Positions 36,459-48,642 of a stretch of DNA of 64,000 bases are shown in pieces (position 1 is the first letter of the stretch; each line of letters begins with the position of its first letter). Location of the stretch: NCBI GenBank assembly GCA_914767715.1, contig OU612072.1, forward strand, positions 12,710,001-12,774,000, written 5' to 3'. The DNA is from Membranipora membranacea (Eukaryota > Bryozoa > Gymnolaemata > Cheilostomatida > Membraniporidae). Under the pieces are notes generated by a model. That model ran no database searches, was not told the DNA's origin, and was given only the letters and a program-made list of their open reading frames with translations. The position numbers and the translations under genes are program-made.

Positions 36459-36670
36459 CGTAGGAGGTAGCTCAGGTGGTTAGAGTGCCTGCCCTCTAAT
36501 GCACATCTGTTGGATATCTCGGGTTTGAATCTCGCTGCAGTCTACCGACTACTAGGCTCAATTGACACTCCAGGTGTTCTCCGACCTGCCTGCAAACTGA
36601 GAGCAACTTGGCGCCGAACATGGCGGCCGTGCCCTCAAGGCACCTGTATTTCTCAGTCTTCGGACAGAGG
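36459..36670 (+). repeat. tRNA-derived SINE
   Basis: Box A (GTAGCTCAGGTGGTTAGAG, about 36468) and box B (GGGTTTGAATCTC, 36521-36533) are spaced as in a tRNA gene. A GC-rich body follows to about 36670. The middle region does not fold as a normal anticodon arm, so this is a retroposon head, not a tRNA. Confidence 0.75.
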
Positions 36671-36919
36671 CAAACTTGCGATTTTAACCCACATTTTGTT
36701 TAACCCACCTGTGCGGTTTTGCATGAATCTGTTGACAGTATTTTGCCCTGAGTGGTGTTCAAGTGCACACCTTTCGAGACAACATTACAATCTCTACCAA
36801 CTGTGTAACCAAGACAAATTCTCCAATGATAGTGTATCACCAAATTGCCTAGACATGCAAGAGCATAACTTGTTACTTGCCTCAGTCAATTTTCAACGCT
36901 ATGAAAATCATATGCCCTA

Positions 36920-38350
36920 GCTGTGGAATGAGAAAACTACTTAACATAGTTGCAATTGTTTAATTTGTCTGAGTTTGAGTTCTTGGAAAGCAATCGGAAC
37001 ATGTACATGTTACCTCTGTTTTAAGAATAGATTGCAAACAATTAAAACATGAGATTGAACTTTTTGCCTGTACCATCCTTCAATAAACTTCTGGTATAAA
37101 CTCAAATTTGAATTTCATCAAATAATTGCTGTTGTGATAGTTAATATTTAAAGCGCAAGCTGTAGAAAATTGTTACCTTCTCTTTAAGATATAGGAGACA
37201 ACTCCTCGGATACTATGAAGCTATTTTCCTCTCATGCGATGCAATTAATTACGCTGAGGCATGTCCACTGTACCCTGTATTTATTTTCTCATGTTTTTGG
37301 ACTACTGTTACTTGTTGCGTTTGTGTGAAGCTCTTCATAATTTTCTTCGATAAAATAGAGAAACAATTATTAGCAGAAAAAGGAGTTCATGCAATATTCG
37401 AATGAATACACAAAAAATAATGATATTTTTAGCTCTAAACCTTGCTTTATACGCTTATGATTTGAGGAAACTGCAACGCATGTTGAAGGAATTTATTCGT
37501 TAGTCCTATTTATAAAATGTATGATTGGCATAACGTTCGTTCCAAGCACCAAAGGTTATTTGGCCATGAGCCAATGTTGTCATTATTAAATGATACACCA
37601 ATATTCAATGACAGAACATCATTTATTTATATTACCAGTATTTATGAGAGTTGGGATAACATATTCAATGATTGACACACACGCTATTCATACTTTTTCC
37701 TCAAACTCTACGACTGTACAAAGTTTCAACTGACCGATTGATCACTATTGCACACCATTATTATTCCTTATGAAGTCATGACTTGATCACTTTTATCCTG
37801 GATCCTACTGGAAAACTTGATCTTCAGCCAAGGTTTCCCCATTGGACATGTGTATCTGATTCGGTAATGAGCCTCTTCCCCTTGCTCATGAGGAAACGTC
37901 GCGTTCCTTTTTTCTATTGACACATCTTACCTTGACAACTTTTCCTCAAAGCTGAAAGCGTCTTCTCATGGAGGGACACACTTGGTAAGACTGCCAAGAT
38001 CGAGTCGAGAACCAAACACTGTTAGTGCTCAATTTATGATCATAATTCAGAATTCATAATCTTCTTTGTGAATGGGTATTTTTTGTATTGACCGCAGCTT
38101 ACACTTGATGCCATCTTGTATTCAATGCACAAACAGTGGTACAAGATTCTACTATTGATATATCAGGTGACTGACACATGACTGTTCTGTACTGTTCTCT
38201 GTAGTTAATCAGGATGAACGTGGTCTAGCCTGACCAAGCCATTGATATAACTTTCATGGATTAGTGGTAAAATCTACAGTATTTGTGGAGAAATGACATC
38301 AGTATATAACTTTATGTCAGTAATTGGATCCAGCTAAATTTCTGGCAGCT
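36920..38350. other. No feature seen
   Basis: AT-rich sequence with only short chance ORFs and no clear repeat structure. Confidence 0.4.
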
Positions 38351-38351
38351 T

Positions 38352-38712
38352 TAGCTTTATCCATTGACAGACATCCTAGTAACAATTTTTAAAAACTCAG
38401 GTATGCTACTTGACAAATGTTTACGAGGAGTCAGCTGTAGTATTACTGATTATTCGGACCAATCAAACATGAGAAATTGTTTACAGCAATCATCTATTTA
38501 TTGCCATATGCTTGTTCATAGTCAGATACGTTCCTCTAATCCATGAATATGTATCAGTGGAGCGACCCTATGGCTATTCATGTATGGACCGCATTTCTCA
38601 TCTTAGTCCTCGGTCGATGTTCAGAATCTAGAATAGCTGACCCTTGTAAAATTTTGTCAAGCAGCTTGCCTGTGTTCTTGACAAGTTTCGTACTGTATTC
38701 CAGTCCAGTTAT
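38352..38712. repeat. Two copies of repeat R arranged as an inverted pair
   Basis: The plus-strand copy (38352-38580, with FKNSGMLLDKCLRG) meets a minus-strand copy (38712-38585, with KNTGKLLDKILQGSAILDSE). Both match the copy at 31540-31795. The junction is near 38580. Confidence 0.55.
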
Positions 38713-38942
38713 CCTCCCGGCTATCTTGCACAGATAATTGTAGCCCAGAGCAATTCTCCCCCCATTTATCTTGCCAGATAAATAAGGTAATATTTGTCCA
38801 AATCCCCTCAATTGCACCACTGTAACCATTGACCTGAATTCCAGTCCAGTTATCATTCCAGCTATCTTGCAGAGATGGTCGTAACCAGGAGCCATTCCCT
38901 CCCCCAATTATCTTGCCGGATAAATAAGGTAATATTTTGTCC
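38699..38942. repeat. Tandem duplication of a ~120-140-bp unit
   Basis: Two adjacent units share TCCAGTCCAGTTATC, CTATCTTGCA, the TTATCTTGCC core and GATAAATAAGGTAATATTTG. The overlapping minus-strand ORFs of about 100 residues are products of this repeat. Confidence 0.8.
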
Positions 38943-38954
38943 ATATCCCCCCCC

Positions 38955-39175
38955 AAAAGCCTGTGTACTCGTTATATTCCCAGACCAGATAGAGTTGGCG
39001 TACTCGTTACCTTCCCCCTCAGATAGAGTCAGCGCACTCGTTATATATCTAGGCAAGATAGAGTCGGCGTACTCATTATATTCCCAGGCAAGATAGAGTC
39101 AGCGTACTTGTGACATTCCCACTAAGATAGAGTCGGCGTACTCGTTATAGAGAGGCGGCGTACTCAGTATAAATA
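38955..39175. repeat. ~35-bp minisatellite
   Basis: About six tandem copies of a unit containing AGATAGAGTCGGCGTACTCG, followed by a variable TTATATTCCCAGGCA spacer. Confidence 0.9.
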
Positions 39176-40125
39176 GGCAATGTGTGTGGTTGCACTGGCT
39201 GGTATCGCGGCCTTAGGGTAATCCCCATAAAATCCTCTACATTACCACTGATTATATCAATGGTTTTAACTGACAGCACACAAACAAAAGAAATTTGTTT
39301 TACTATTAAAAAAATTAGGTTGCTTTTGCTGTTGTCATGAGAGAAATGAGGCTCACTCCTTTAAACCATTCATCGCATTTCAACTCCTAGTTTTATCAAA
39401 GTACTTGCGCATTCAAAAATGATCCATTTCATCAGATACTTACAGCTTTCTTTGAATTGGTATGCATTAAAAGCTTTGCCTGAGACATCTGCAAATTACC
39501 ACAAGATGGTGCTTGCATAATATGACTAATCCTAGCCAGGTCAATACAGAACATGTGTCCTTGATATCAAAGGAAAGCCATATCTATGGCATGCAAGGGT
39601 GGAAGGCGTAGATTTGGATTCTAATATTTTCTAGAGGGAATAATCTTTCTTTTCGGAAAACTTGATATACAATGACATCATGTAAAGTGAAATTGACCAA
39701 TAAAGTAGGTGTTTTACTCAATATCATAACAATTCAGATGAGTGTGAAGTTAAACATCAAACAATGCATATCTATGTATCTCCCTTTGCTTTTCTGGAGC
39801 AGATTAAGTCTGGGACTTGTATCCAGAAACAAATAAACATACATGCATGATTTTACAAAATTTATCCAGGCTATCAAATAACTTTCTTGCTTTGATAACC
39901 GATGAAATAAATTGCAGGCGAGTTCTCAACTTAATCTCAGTATCTCCAGTATATCAACATCAGAGCCCTTTAGAATGTGAACTTTACTACCTCCAAAAAT
40001 GTCACAAGAGTAGGTAATCTAGATGTTTCGTGATGGAATGGCTTCATATGTACTCATGTGGCCTGGTATTATATGCTCTAATATGTTTGTGAAATATTCA
40101 CATTCACAAGGACAAAAATAAGGTC
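39176..40125. other. No feature seen
   Basis: AT-rich sequence. The ORF at 39817-40017 has no recognisable motif or signal peptide. Confidence 0.4.
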
Positions 40126-40130
40126 CAATA

Positions 40131-40232
40131 TGTTACGCTTTTAGTAACAGGGTCTTATTTTTGTATGATATACTCAAATATGTTTTTGAATTTTTTTTTT
40201 TCACAATAACAAAAAAAGATCCTGTTACCAAA
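40131..40232. repeat. Inverted repeat, MITE-like
   Basis: GTTACGCTTTTAGTAACAGG and its near inverse CCTGTTACCAAAAGCGTAAC lie about 60 bp apart and would form a 25-30-bp stem with an AT-rich loop. Confidence 0.75.
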
Positions 40233-41149
40233 AGCGTAACACCTTTGGATTGCAACCAATAACATCCTTGTTTCGGTTTTCATCATCATTTCATAATTAA
40301 GTTAGGCCACAACCAATGTATTACTTTCTACTGTTATTATATTGTCGACAACTTGCAATAATATCATGATTCAAACTTACAATTGAATTAATGTTTTTCA
40401 ATATCATATATTGTTTGGACAACAAAGCAAACAAAGTAGATGGTAAAAACTTTTCAAGTATATGTATTCTGGGAAAGCAAGCAACAATGAGGCCTTTTTA
40501 CGTGGGCATTGCTTGGAATGACTGATGCAAATGTAAAGTAAAATTCTTAATAAATGCACCATGGAAACAAGTGATCAAGTATTCTCTTGCTTTGCCAGTT
40601 TTTAGAGTCGTCTAGCATTCTCAATAAGCCCAAACAATTAACAGAATAATTTATAAAGTTACTGAGCTGGCAACAAGGAAGTCGCGTGATCCCTTTACTG
40701 AATTGTGGGAAACTTTAACTCACCAGTCTTTTGATATGCTAGCCTAGATGAAAAATAAATAAGGATGTGGCCCGATTATGGCCCAGGTTGATGCATCTGT
40801 TGCTGCTTATTCATGCTCAAATAGTCAATGCATCCTGATTTGGAATATGGATAGACTAGAAATGCGGCAATCATAAATTCCACAAGAATTCAGGAGTGTG
40901 AATGACATATACTCAGGTTGTCGATCAAATTTATGATGGATGGCCAATTTGCGATGTCATTACAAGTGCAAGTTAAAATGGCTGTCCTTTTCATAGCACC
41001 TATGAGGTAGACAGCCTAAGAATCGTTGTCCTATTATATGGCAAAATTCCCCACACTTATTTTCAGTGAATACAGCCACAGAATAGACCGCAACAAACAT
41101 TTTATAATTTTGGTATATTTATATACATTATATGAAATAAGGGGTCCAC

Positions 41150-41560
41150 CCCATGCTCCTTAGTTTTTTTAATCTGGGCTCACCGAAATTAAATCAATTG
41201 CGCCTCTCGCGCTGAGATCAAACACTCGAAACACAAACCACTCAGCCACACTGGCCTGCTGAAGCTTGTAAAGCTCAGTGCGAAATAATCCAGTCATTAG
41301 TAATAAATAGATATTGTAAGAAAACAGTTAAACCACCAGGTAGTAAAAGAGATGACAATATCTAAATATAATCTGGCTTTAATGGGATTTAAACTCGGGC
41401 CTTTCGCGCAACAAGCATGTTATAATTGTATGTAATTTATCAAAACAATGAGTAGTACACATGCACCTCCATGCTTTTTTTGGCCCAGACAGGATTTGAA
41501 CTCGGACCTCTGTAATCGAGCACATTAACCACTCAGCCACGCCTGACCGCTGAAGCTCAA
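41150..41560 (-). repeat. Cluster of three tRNA-derived SINE heads
   Basis: On the minus strand, GTGGCTGAGTGGTTAATGTG (box A) and CCGAGTTCAAATCC (box B) occur within 41548-41482. A second pair, GTGGCTGAGTGGTTTGTG and GTTTGATCTC, is at 41262-41196, and a box-B-like CCGAGTTTAAATCCC at about 41405-41380. The copy at 41482-41548 has a plausible anticodon loop, but it would hold a stop-reading anticodon and the acceptor arm pairs poorly. I therefore call these SINEs, not tRNAs. Confidence 0.65.
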
Positions 41561-42599
41561 AGATTGAAATTGGAGATAAATAAGTAAATTTAGCTGTTGT
41601 GTAATTTTGTCCAATTTTTCTTTTTTTCAAGCTTTCTTGACACATATCAGGCGAAAAAGTTTAAAAAAAAGAATATATGCACACCCTCAACTGGTTTTTA
41701 CTACACATATGTGGTTAAAGACAGGACTTTGATTCAGTCATTTCTTCTATTTTCATTCAGTCATTTCTTCTATTTTCTTAAAGATCACGTTTGAAAATGT
41801 GTTATAAGGCGCAGGATATGGGTTTCTTTTATTTTATATACACATGCGCTTATCATGGTTTTGTGGCTAACCAAATTATTTTGCCAACACACCAGTATCA
41901 GGAAAATTCAGTTATGTTTTGCAAATCCTAGGAAGAGGTCAATACTATGTCTACAAAATAATCTATAACTAATAATCTATAAGTAATAACCTATACATAT
42001 ATATATACAGTGATCTATGTACCAACGGAGGAAAAGAGGTATGTTATTTGGTTTCCTTTTATTATGTAATTTTGTTTCCTTTTAAATCCTCATGTTATTC
42101 TCTCAGAGCGCAATTTCTTCATGATAGAGCCTTGTTTGCTATTTGCAAGTTAGCATTTGTTCATTATCCAACCAACCTGTTGCATTATTATCTACAGCTC
42201 TTTATTTTGTGCTTTGTTTTTCTTCCTACATCACAATTGCCTCACAAGTTTATCAAAGCACATCGTTTACAATTCGCTCCATACAATTTCAGTCTTACGA
42301 TGGCAATGGCAATAACAATAAAACATCACTAGTCATCCGTAAACTCCATCCAAACTCAACTTCATACACTTATTGCTACACAGGTGTTTAGTAACCAAGA
42401 AAAACCCTTCGAGGGGACCAGATTCATTTTTGTATTTGTTTATAGTTAGACTGTGTGGAGGTCAGTAGATCTACAAGCCTGTTAGTATCATAATAGATGC
42501 TATAACTGAGTTACTATTTGTTTGTTAACCCAATAATTTAAAATTAAGCAGCAAAGTTGAAATCAGATACTGTGCAATATGTTATATAATATGTTATAA

Positions 42600-45428
42600 T
42601 ATGTTATATAAAGCAGGGTATTCAATATGAATTAATCAATGATTTCAATCACATAATTGATGAATCTATTACCATCAAAATTCGCCATAAAGCATCTCAT
42701 GCTTTCTTAATTTCCTTCATTTATCGTCCTCCGAACTCATTAATTTCTTGGAATGACTCTTTGAGACTTTACCTAGATTGTTGCACCAAGCACACAGAAG
42801 AAGTCATCATTCTTGGTGACTTTAATGTAAATCTCTTGGAAAATAGCAGAAAGAAAAAATGGCTACCAATTTTCTCCAGATTCTCTTTCAAACAAATGGT
42901 GAATGAGCCAACACGTGACAGCGAAAATTCATCTAGCCTGCTTGATCATATTTACACAAATAAGGATTGTAACTTACGACATACCTCAGTATTAAAAACA
43001 GCTGTAAGTGATCACTATCTCACATATAGCATAAGAAAAATAGGTGTTGTCCCAAGTGTAAAAAAATTCAAAATAAGCTTCAATGACTTTTCTAGAATGA
43101 CCCCAGAAAATTTAAGCAGATCTTTTTCAGATGTTAATTGGGATATCATTCGATATCTCAGTTCATCTAGTGAGATGATAGAAAGTTTCAATCAGTTGTT
43201 TTTGGAGAAAATTAGTCTAAATGTTAGGAGGAAAGTTCGTTTTGTAAAGACAGAAGTTTTACCACCATGGCTTGATATTGAAGTCTCTAGACAAATGAAA
43301 ATAAGGGATTCACTAAAACGCTCTCAAAACTGGGATGATTACAAAAAGCAGAGAAATTTAGTTACAAATCTTATAAACAAAAAAAAGAAGACGTATTTTT
43401 CTGGTTTGGTTAAAAACTCAGCAAATAATAATACAAAACCAATTTGGGACGCCCTCAACATCGGAAAGACAAAGAATATGTCTTCTAGTTCTTCTTCAAC
43501 TCTTACCAGCAAAGACCTGAACAATCATTTCTCAACAATCACTGATATACTAGGTCATGGGTTTAAAAAGGAAAATCATTCAAAAAATACCCCTGAAATC
43601 AGAGATAATCTACTACCTACAAACTCTCAGGAAAAATTCTTGTCTAACTTTAAAAGATTTACTCCTGCATCAATTTGCCTATATCTCAAATCTTTTTCTG
43701 ATAAGAAATCGACTGGTCCTGATGGTATCTCAGTTATGATGCTTAAAAAGACGCTCCCTTTTGTCGTTTATATATTGACCGACATCTTCAATCAGATTCT
43801 TATTGAGGGTGATTTCCCCAAATGTTGGAAGACAGCTAGAGTAACCCCTGTTTTTAAGGGTGGAGATCCGAATGATCCATCAAATTACAGACCTATATCG
43901 ATTCTGCCTATATTGTCAAAGATTTTTGAAAAACATATAAATAAATGTTTAATGACTTTCCTGACTGACATAAAAGCTATTCACCCTCTTCAATCAGGAT
44001 TCAGAAGTAATTACTCTTGCTCTGATGCTGTACATAAAGTGGTGTCAGATGTGCTCCACCAAAAGCAAAAAAATAGGTGTGTTATAGGAATGTTCTTGGA
44101 CTTCTGTAAGGCTTTCGACTGTGTAAACCATGATATCTTGTTTAATAAACTCGCTTCTTATAAAATAATTGGTCCCTCATTGAAGTTGATAAAATCATTT
44201 CTTGATGACCGGCAACAATATGTATTTTATAATCAAATTGCTTCAGAAAAAAAACCAATTAACATAGGTGTCCCACAGGGTTCAATTTTAGCTCCAACTT
44301 TATTTCTTGTGTTCATAAATGATATGTTAAATTTACCCCTGTCCTCAACTGCTTATGCGTATGCAGACGATACTGTATTTATATGCCATCAGAAAGATCC
44401 ACAGTCTCTGGAGCAACATTGTAGGGGTGACTTGGGTGTCATCCAAGAATGGTGCTATAATAATCGGATGACAATAAATATAAAAAAATCCCATTACCTT
44501 GTTTTTGGCAATGCAAAACATAAATTTGATTTAAAATTCTCCAATACCACCCTGTTACAATCATCTACCACTAAACTACTCGGATTTACAATTAGTGATT
44601 CGATGTCATTTGATAATCATATTGAATTAATAAAAACTAAAATACAAAAAAATACCAATTTGTTACAATTATGCAGAACATTTTTGACCACACAATCAGC
44701 CAGACAGTTTTACTTTCAATTCATACATTGCCACATCATAAATGGAATACAATTTTTCTTGAATATCAGTCCAAAATATCAGCTAGATTCACTTTATGTT
44801 TATCAGAAAGCTGCGCTAAGAATTATTGCAAATATTCATTACAATCCAGTTCAATTATCAAATACGTTTTTCTTATGTCGTACTTTAAAAATATTGCCAC
44901 TTCCTAGTCTTCTTATATATTTTAGTTCTCTCTATGCCTACAGAATAATGTATAACAACACACCTAGCTATATTAATGATCTTTTCCTTTCTAGAAATCG
45001 AAGATACCCCAAGCGAGATAATTTTCTTATTTTACCTCCTAATGATAAACTAAACATTGCAATTGCTTCATCTTTTAATAATCTTCCTTTGTCAATACGC
45101 TCACTGAGCAAAGTAACATCATTTAAATCTGGCGTATTCAAATATCTTTTGTTTCAATTATAACATTATCTTTTTATCTCTGCAACAAGTTTTGCCTCTG
45201 CACAATACTATAATGAAATTATCTTAACATTTTTATTTTCTCCCTTCTCAAAGTCATCCCATCTATTTCCACCTCACTACTGAAACATTTTAACTCATCT
45301 TCAGTCTCAAGCTTTCCTTTTTTTTTCTCTTTTCCTTTTCCTTTTTTTTTTTCGGCACTATTCGGAAAACATTCCACTACTGGAATGAAATAGACTGCCA
45401 ATAAAAGTGTAAAAAAAAAAAAAAAAAA
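42600..45428 (+). mobile_element. 5'-truncated non-LTR retrotransposon (LINE)
   Basis: The element holds one long ORF, ends in a run of 18 A (45411-45428) and lacks its 5' half. Its open frame extends upstream of the nominal start (through FIYRPPNSLISWNDS) to about 42605, where an AT-rich repeat lies. This is typical of incomplete reverse transcription. I could not identify a clear target-site duplication. Confidence 0.88.
42611..45163 (+). CDS. LINE endonuclease (partial) and reverse transcriptase
   Basis: About 850 codons are open without a stop. The start of the protein is missing, and the TTG at 42761 is not a real start. The N-terminal part is the C-terminal half of an APE-type endonuclease, with YRPPNS, LGDFNVN, LLDHIYTN and SDHYLTY. 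The reverse transcriptase that follows shows KKSTGPDGIS, PSNYRPISILPILSKIFEK, QSGFRSNYSCSDAV, FLDFCKAFDCVNHDIL, GVPQGSILAP and the catalytic AYADDTVF. These are the fingers and palm blocks of the CR1/Jockey-like LINE groups. The intact frame implies recent insertion. It cannot move by itself without the missing 5' part. Confidence 0.92.
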   Translation, partial: KQGIQYELINDFNHIIDESITIKIRHKASHAFLISFIYRPPNSLISWNDSLRLYLDCCTKHTEEVIILGDFNVNLLENSRKKKWLPIFSRFSFKQMVNEPTRDSENSSSLLDHIYTNKDCNLRHTSVLKTAVSDHYLTYSIRKIGVVPSVKKFKISFNDFSRMTPENLSRSFSDVNWDIIRYLSSSSEMIESFNQLFLEKISLNVRRKVRFVKTEVLPPWLDIEVSRQMKIRDSLKRSQNWDDYKKQRNLVTNLINKKKKTYFSGLVKNSANNNTKPIWDALNIGKTKNMSSSSSSTLTSKDLNNHFSTITDILGHGFKKENHSKNTPEIRDNLLPTNSQEKFLSNFKRFTPASICLYLKSFSDKKSTGPDGISVMMLKKTLPFVVYILTDIFNQILIEGDFPKCWKTARVTPVFKGGDPNDPSNYRPISILPILSKIFEKHINKCLMTFLTDIKAIHPLQSGFRSNYSCSDAVHKVVSDVLHQKQKNRCVIGMFLDFCKAFDCVNHDILFNKLASYKIIGPSLKLIKSFLDDRQQYVFYNQIASEKKPINIGVPQGSILAPTLFLVFINDMLNLPLSSTAYAYADDTVFICHQKDPQSLEQHCRGDLGVIQEWCYNNRMTINIKKSHYLVFGNAKHKFDLKFSNTTLLQSSTTKLLGFTISDSMSFDNHIELIKTKIQKNTNLLQLCRTFLTTQSARQFYFQFIHCHIINGIQFFLNISPKYQLDSLYVYQKAALRIIANIHYNPVQLSNTFFLCRTLKILPLPSLLIYFSSLYAYRIMYNNTPSYINDLFLSRNRRYPKRDNFLILPPNDKLNIAIASSFNNLPLSIRSLSKVTSFKSGVFKYLLFQL

Positions 45429-46144
45429 GCTCAAAATGAATATCAACATCATAAATTGCAGGAGTTGTGTCCCCTTAAACCAAGCTAAGACGACTCTCAC
45501 TTTGAACAAGCCTTGTCTTTGTATTTGACATTGAATTTTTCTCCTGTGAATAGACCTATACCAAAGTAATAAGTACAGCACAGCAGGTTCAATACAGACT
45601 TGTAGCATCGTGACATGTGTTGATAGAGATCAGCTGTGGCAAAAACATTAGATAACTTAGTATAGTCAGTCAGTATTGATATTCCTTCAGCATTGCATAA
45701 CCTTCCTGCCAGACATGGGTATCAGATTGCACTGACAGGAAAGGTTCTTATTCCTTCTTGGTATATTGCTATAATGGCTATCAAACAACAAACCTACTTT
45801 CTTTGTTTGTCATTGAAAATTTCTCCTGGTAAAAATATCCATAACAAAGTAACGGATTTGCAATGCAGCATGTCTAGTATGTATCCGTTACAACAGGGTA
45901 GCTACCTGGTTTGCCTCTTTTTCCAAGTATGATGTCATGGGAACGCACACCGATTTCCGATCACAAGTCTACATCAGAAATTCATATGATCTGGAGAATG
46001 GCAGCGTTGCTGTTATGTGCCTCTGTTCCTCACCTTAACAGCCAAAATCAAACCTTTTGATTGAACCTGCACTAGGTGATTTGCACTCATCAACATAAGC
46101 ATATCACATATTAACATACCAATATAAATGTCTTTCCCTTACAG

Positions 46145-48642
46145 GGTAACTTGGCTGGAGTTTTTACCATAGACTTAATATACTACCTAGACAGGCCAAT
46201 AGCATTCAATACTGTCCCACTTAAATAGCACAACATGACGTAATTAGTTTGTGCTGTGAGCCATAGTTTACTATATACCATTCAATGAAATAATGTGAAA
46301 AATCGAGGGACGCCGGGCATGAAATCGGCCCTTGTCCGGCCCCTAATTATTTAAACGCAGAGAAAATTTGTGAGTTTATGTAAAAGACCTTTCCGCACGA
46401 GATGGTATAAAAAATTGACTCCTTAGGCGAATCCAAAGCGAGAACAGACCTGATAAGTTACAATCATTAGCCAATAAATATTGAAACAAATACAGCCATC
46501 TACCCTTAACACTTCTACCACTACTATTCAAATGCACAGAATACCCACAACACAGTATCACAAATACTTTGTTGGATGAGCCAGATCAAAGCACCACCAC
46601 GATCATCATAGATTTTTGCATAAATATTCCTAGTCATGACTGAGCACAACCTGCTCAGCTTGGATTCCTTGTTAAAAGATTTTACTGCAAATTTTATTGT
46701 CGCTTCATGAGGAAGAATAGATCTGTGCTGTAAATTGAGTATGCCAACTCCAGATATGTATGTATGATGAAGTCTTTGGTAATCTCTCATCATTGAAATA
46801 ATATAGTAAATCAAGACACGCAGGGTATAATACCAGCCAAATTATATTAGATCTGTTTTAATTTATGAGATAAAATTATCAAAACAAATACAGCCCTGTA
46901 CTTAACCACTTCTATCACTACATGACAAAAAAGAGGGCTGTTACTGCGGGATTGTACTAATTTCTGAGGGCATGACCAAGGCTAACGGCTACCACTATCA
47001 GCGATTGCTGCCATATTCGATGTGACTGATTACAGCATAAGCTAAAGCTTATCGACACAAATACAGCCATGAAGCTAGCCACTTCTTATCACTATTTTGT
47101 AAAAAATATGAATATATACTGTTGAGTTATACTAATTGTTGTGGGCACGACAAAAATTAAAAACACTACCACTATCAGCGAGCATTGCAAAGTTAGATAT
47201 GACTGGTTGCAGTATACATTAAACTTAATCAAATTAGTAGAGCAATGTAAGCTAACCACTTCTTACACTACTTAGCAAAAAAATATATTTACTGTGGGAT
47301 TATACTGAATTTTGCGGATGGGTCAAAGACTAGAAAACTACCACTATCGGTGATTGCTGCAAAATTTCCAAATGAGACACTATCACTATCAGCGATCGCT
47401 GAAAATTAGATATGATTGAACACAATAAGCCTGCTCAGTTTGGAGCGCTTATTGTCAGTGTTTGCTGCGAGTTTGGTTGTTTCTGTTTGTTGTTTGGTGG
47501 TTGTATTCTGACCAGCGTATATCTCTTCACTATTAGACACTGTTGATAGTGTGGGAAGGATCGGAAAATTGTTGGGATAGCATCCTTTTTTAGCAAAGCT
47601 CTCCTACCCACACCAGGAGGCCTTCTAAATGTATCTTGTTTCAAATGTTCGCTACAAAGAACAGCATATTTGGATGGAGTCCAGTTCTTGCGTTTAACGG
47701 CCGAAACCTATACCTTTAGTCTCTCCTCGTTATTTCTGGGAAAGGCGTGGAAGCTTAAATTAGGATTTCCTGCCGGGTTATTTCCACAGCCGTAGGCAGC
47801 ACACCAGTTCCTAGATGACTTTTTCTAAAAGCATCACAAATGATAACATATACAATAATTATCACTAAACTACAGCTTTTGATATAATAAACAGAAATTG
47901 TAAAATCAATTTCATAGCAGTGTCAGCATGGCCAAGAAAGATTTGCGAGATCACCGATTAAGTCTACTCACACTTTTTGACTGCTGTGCCAGTTCTGAGT
48001 TAGATATTTCGGGAGTAAATCAGAATTGTCATCTCAAATAGTGTCCCTCCAGCCCCCCCCCCCCGCCCCATCACTATCGTTCCACCTTTTTTCTCTAACA
48101 TGGCTAATGATTGTAACTTATCAGGTCTCGGATTCGCCTAAGGAGTCAATTTTTTATACCATCTTGTGCGGAAAGGTCTTTTACATAAACTCACAAATTT
48201 TCTCTGTGTTTAAATAATTAGGGGCCGGACAAGGGCCGATATCATGCCCGGCGTCCCTCGATTTTTCACATTATTTCATTGAATGGTATATAGTAAACTG
48301 TGGCTCACAGCACAAACTAATTACGTCATGTCGTGCTATTTAAGTGGGACACATTATGATCAGTGAAGCATAAGCATTGTCCTGTCTAGGTAGTATATTA
48401 AGTCTATGGTTTTCACAGAACTTCAAAGTAAATGTTACAAGACTTCGACCACAACAGATAGATTTGATGGGTTTTCAGAGCTTGACTGTATGGTTCTCCT
48501 CCTCTAAACAGAAACACAGATCGATAGATTCAGCAGATGTGTTGGAATAACCTTTGGTAGCAGTGAAACCTGTTTTCTTACTTTTTCTCCTCTTGGTCTG
48601 GGTATGAACAGTGTCCAGAGTCAACCAGGTCCTATAGGCTGA
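46145..48642 (+). pseudogene. Family A peptide pseudogene, exon 2 split by a transposon
   Basis: After a TTACAG acceptor, 46145-46167 reads GNLAGVFT in the frame of the other family A second exons. A 2.2 kb transposon then interrupts. From 48409 the same frame resumes, with an F-T-E-L stretch like that of the copy at 58097, then LDCMV in place of ECMVSCL. An in-frame TAA at 48505-48507 falls where the second cysteine of CxxxC should lead into the loop. Beyond it GITFGSSETCFL still matches. The usual terminal CPxxxxSYDL is lost through a frameshift, ending in TGA at 48640-48642. A weak signal-peptide-like start (MAALLLCASV) at 45998 may be a relic of exon 1. The gene is dead three ways: insertion, stop and frameshift. 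Confidence 0.85.
46168..48408. mobile_element. 2241-bp DNA transposon with ~300-bp terminal inverted repeats
   Basis: Both ends read CATAGACTTAATATACTACC in inverted orientation. The two arms match almost perfectly for about 300 bp (46168 to about 46460, and about 48110 to 48408). The 8-bp flanks are GTTTTTAC and GTTTTCAC, a target duplication with one change. The interior (about 46470-47420) is built from diverged tandem units of 130-180 bp carrying CACTATCAGCGATTGCTG, and no transposase is visible. Eight-base duplications with long TIRs fit a non-autonomous hAT- or MULE-like element. Confidence 0.88.

Noticed and set aside
38578-39056. Overlapping minus-strand frames of 64-109 codons
   Set aside because: They follow repeat R and a ~120-140-bp tandem duplication, and repeat the same motif out of register.
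41482-41548. Possible functional tRNA gene
   Set aside because: Boxes A and B are present, but the acceptor stem pairs poorly and the anticodon would read a stop codon; related heads nearby indicate SINEs.
42048-42391. Frames of 82-94 codons with hydrophobic segments upstream of the LINE
   Set aside because: No ATG in good context, no splice partner or paralog; possibly a relic but not supported.
45219-45608. 129-codon minus-strand frame with many lysines and phenylalanines
   Set aside because: It reads through the LINE 3' end and the poly(A)/T-rich tracts in reverse.
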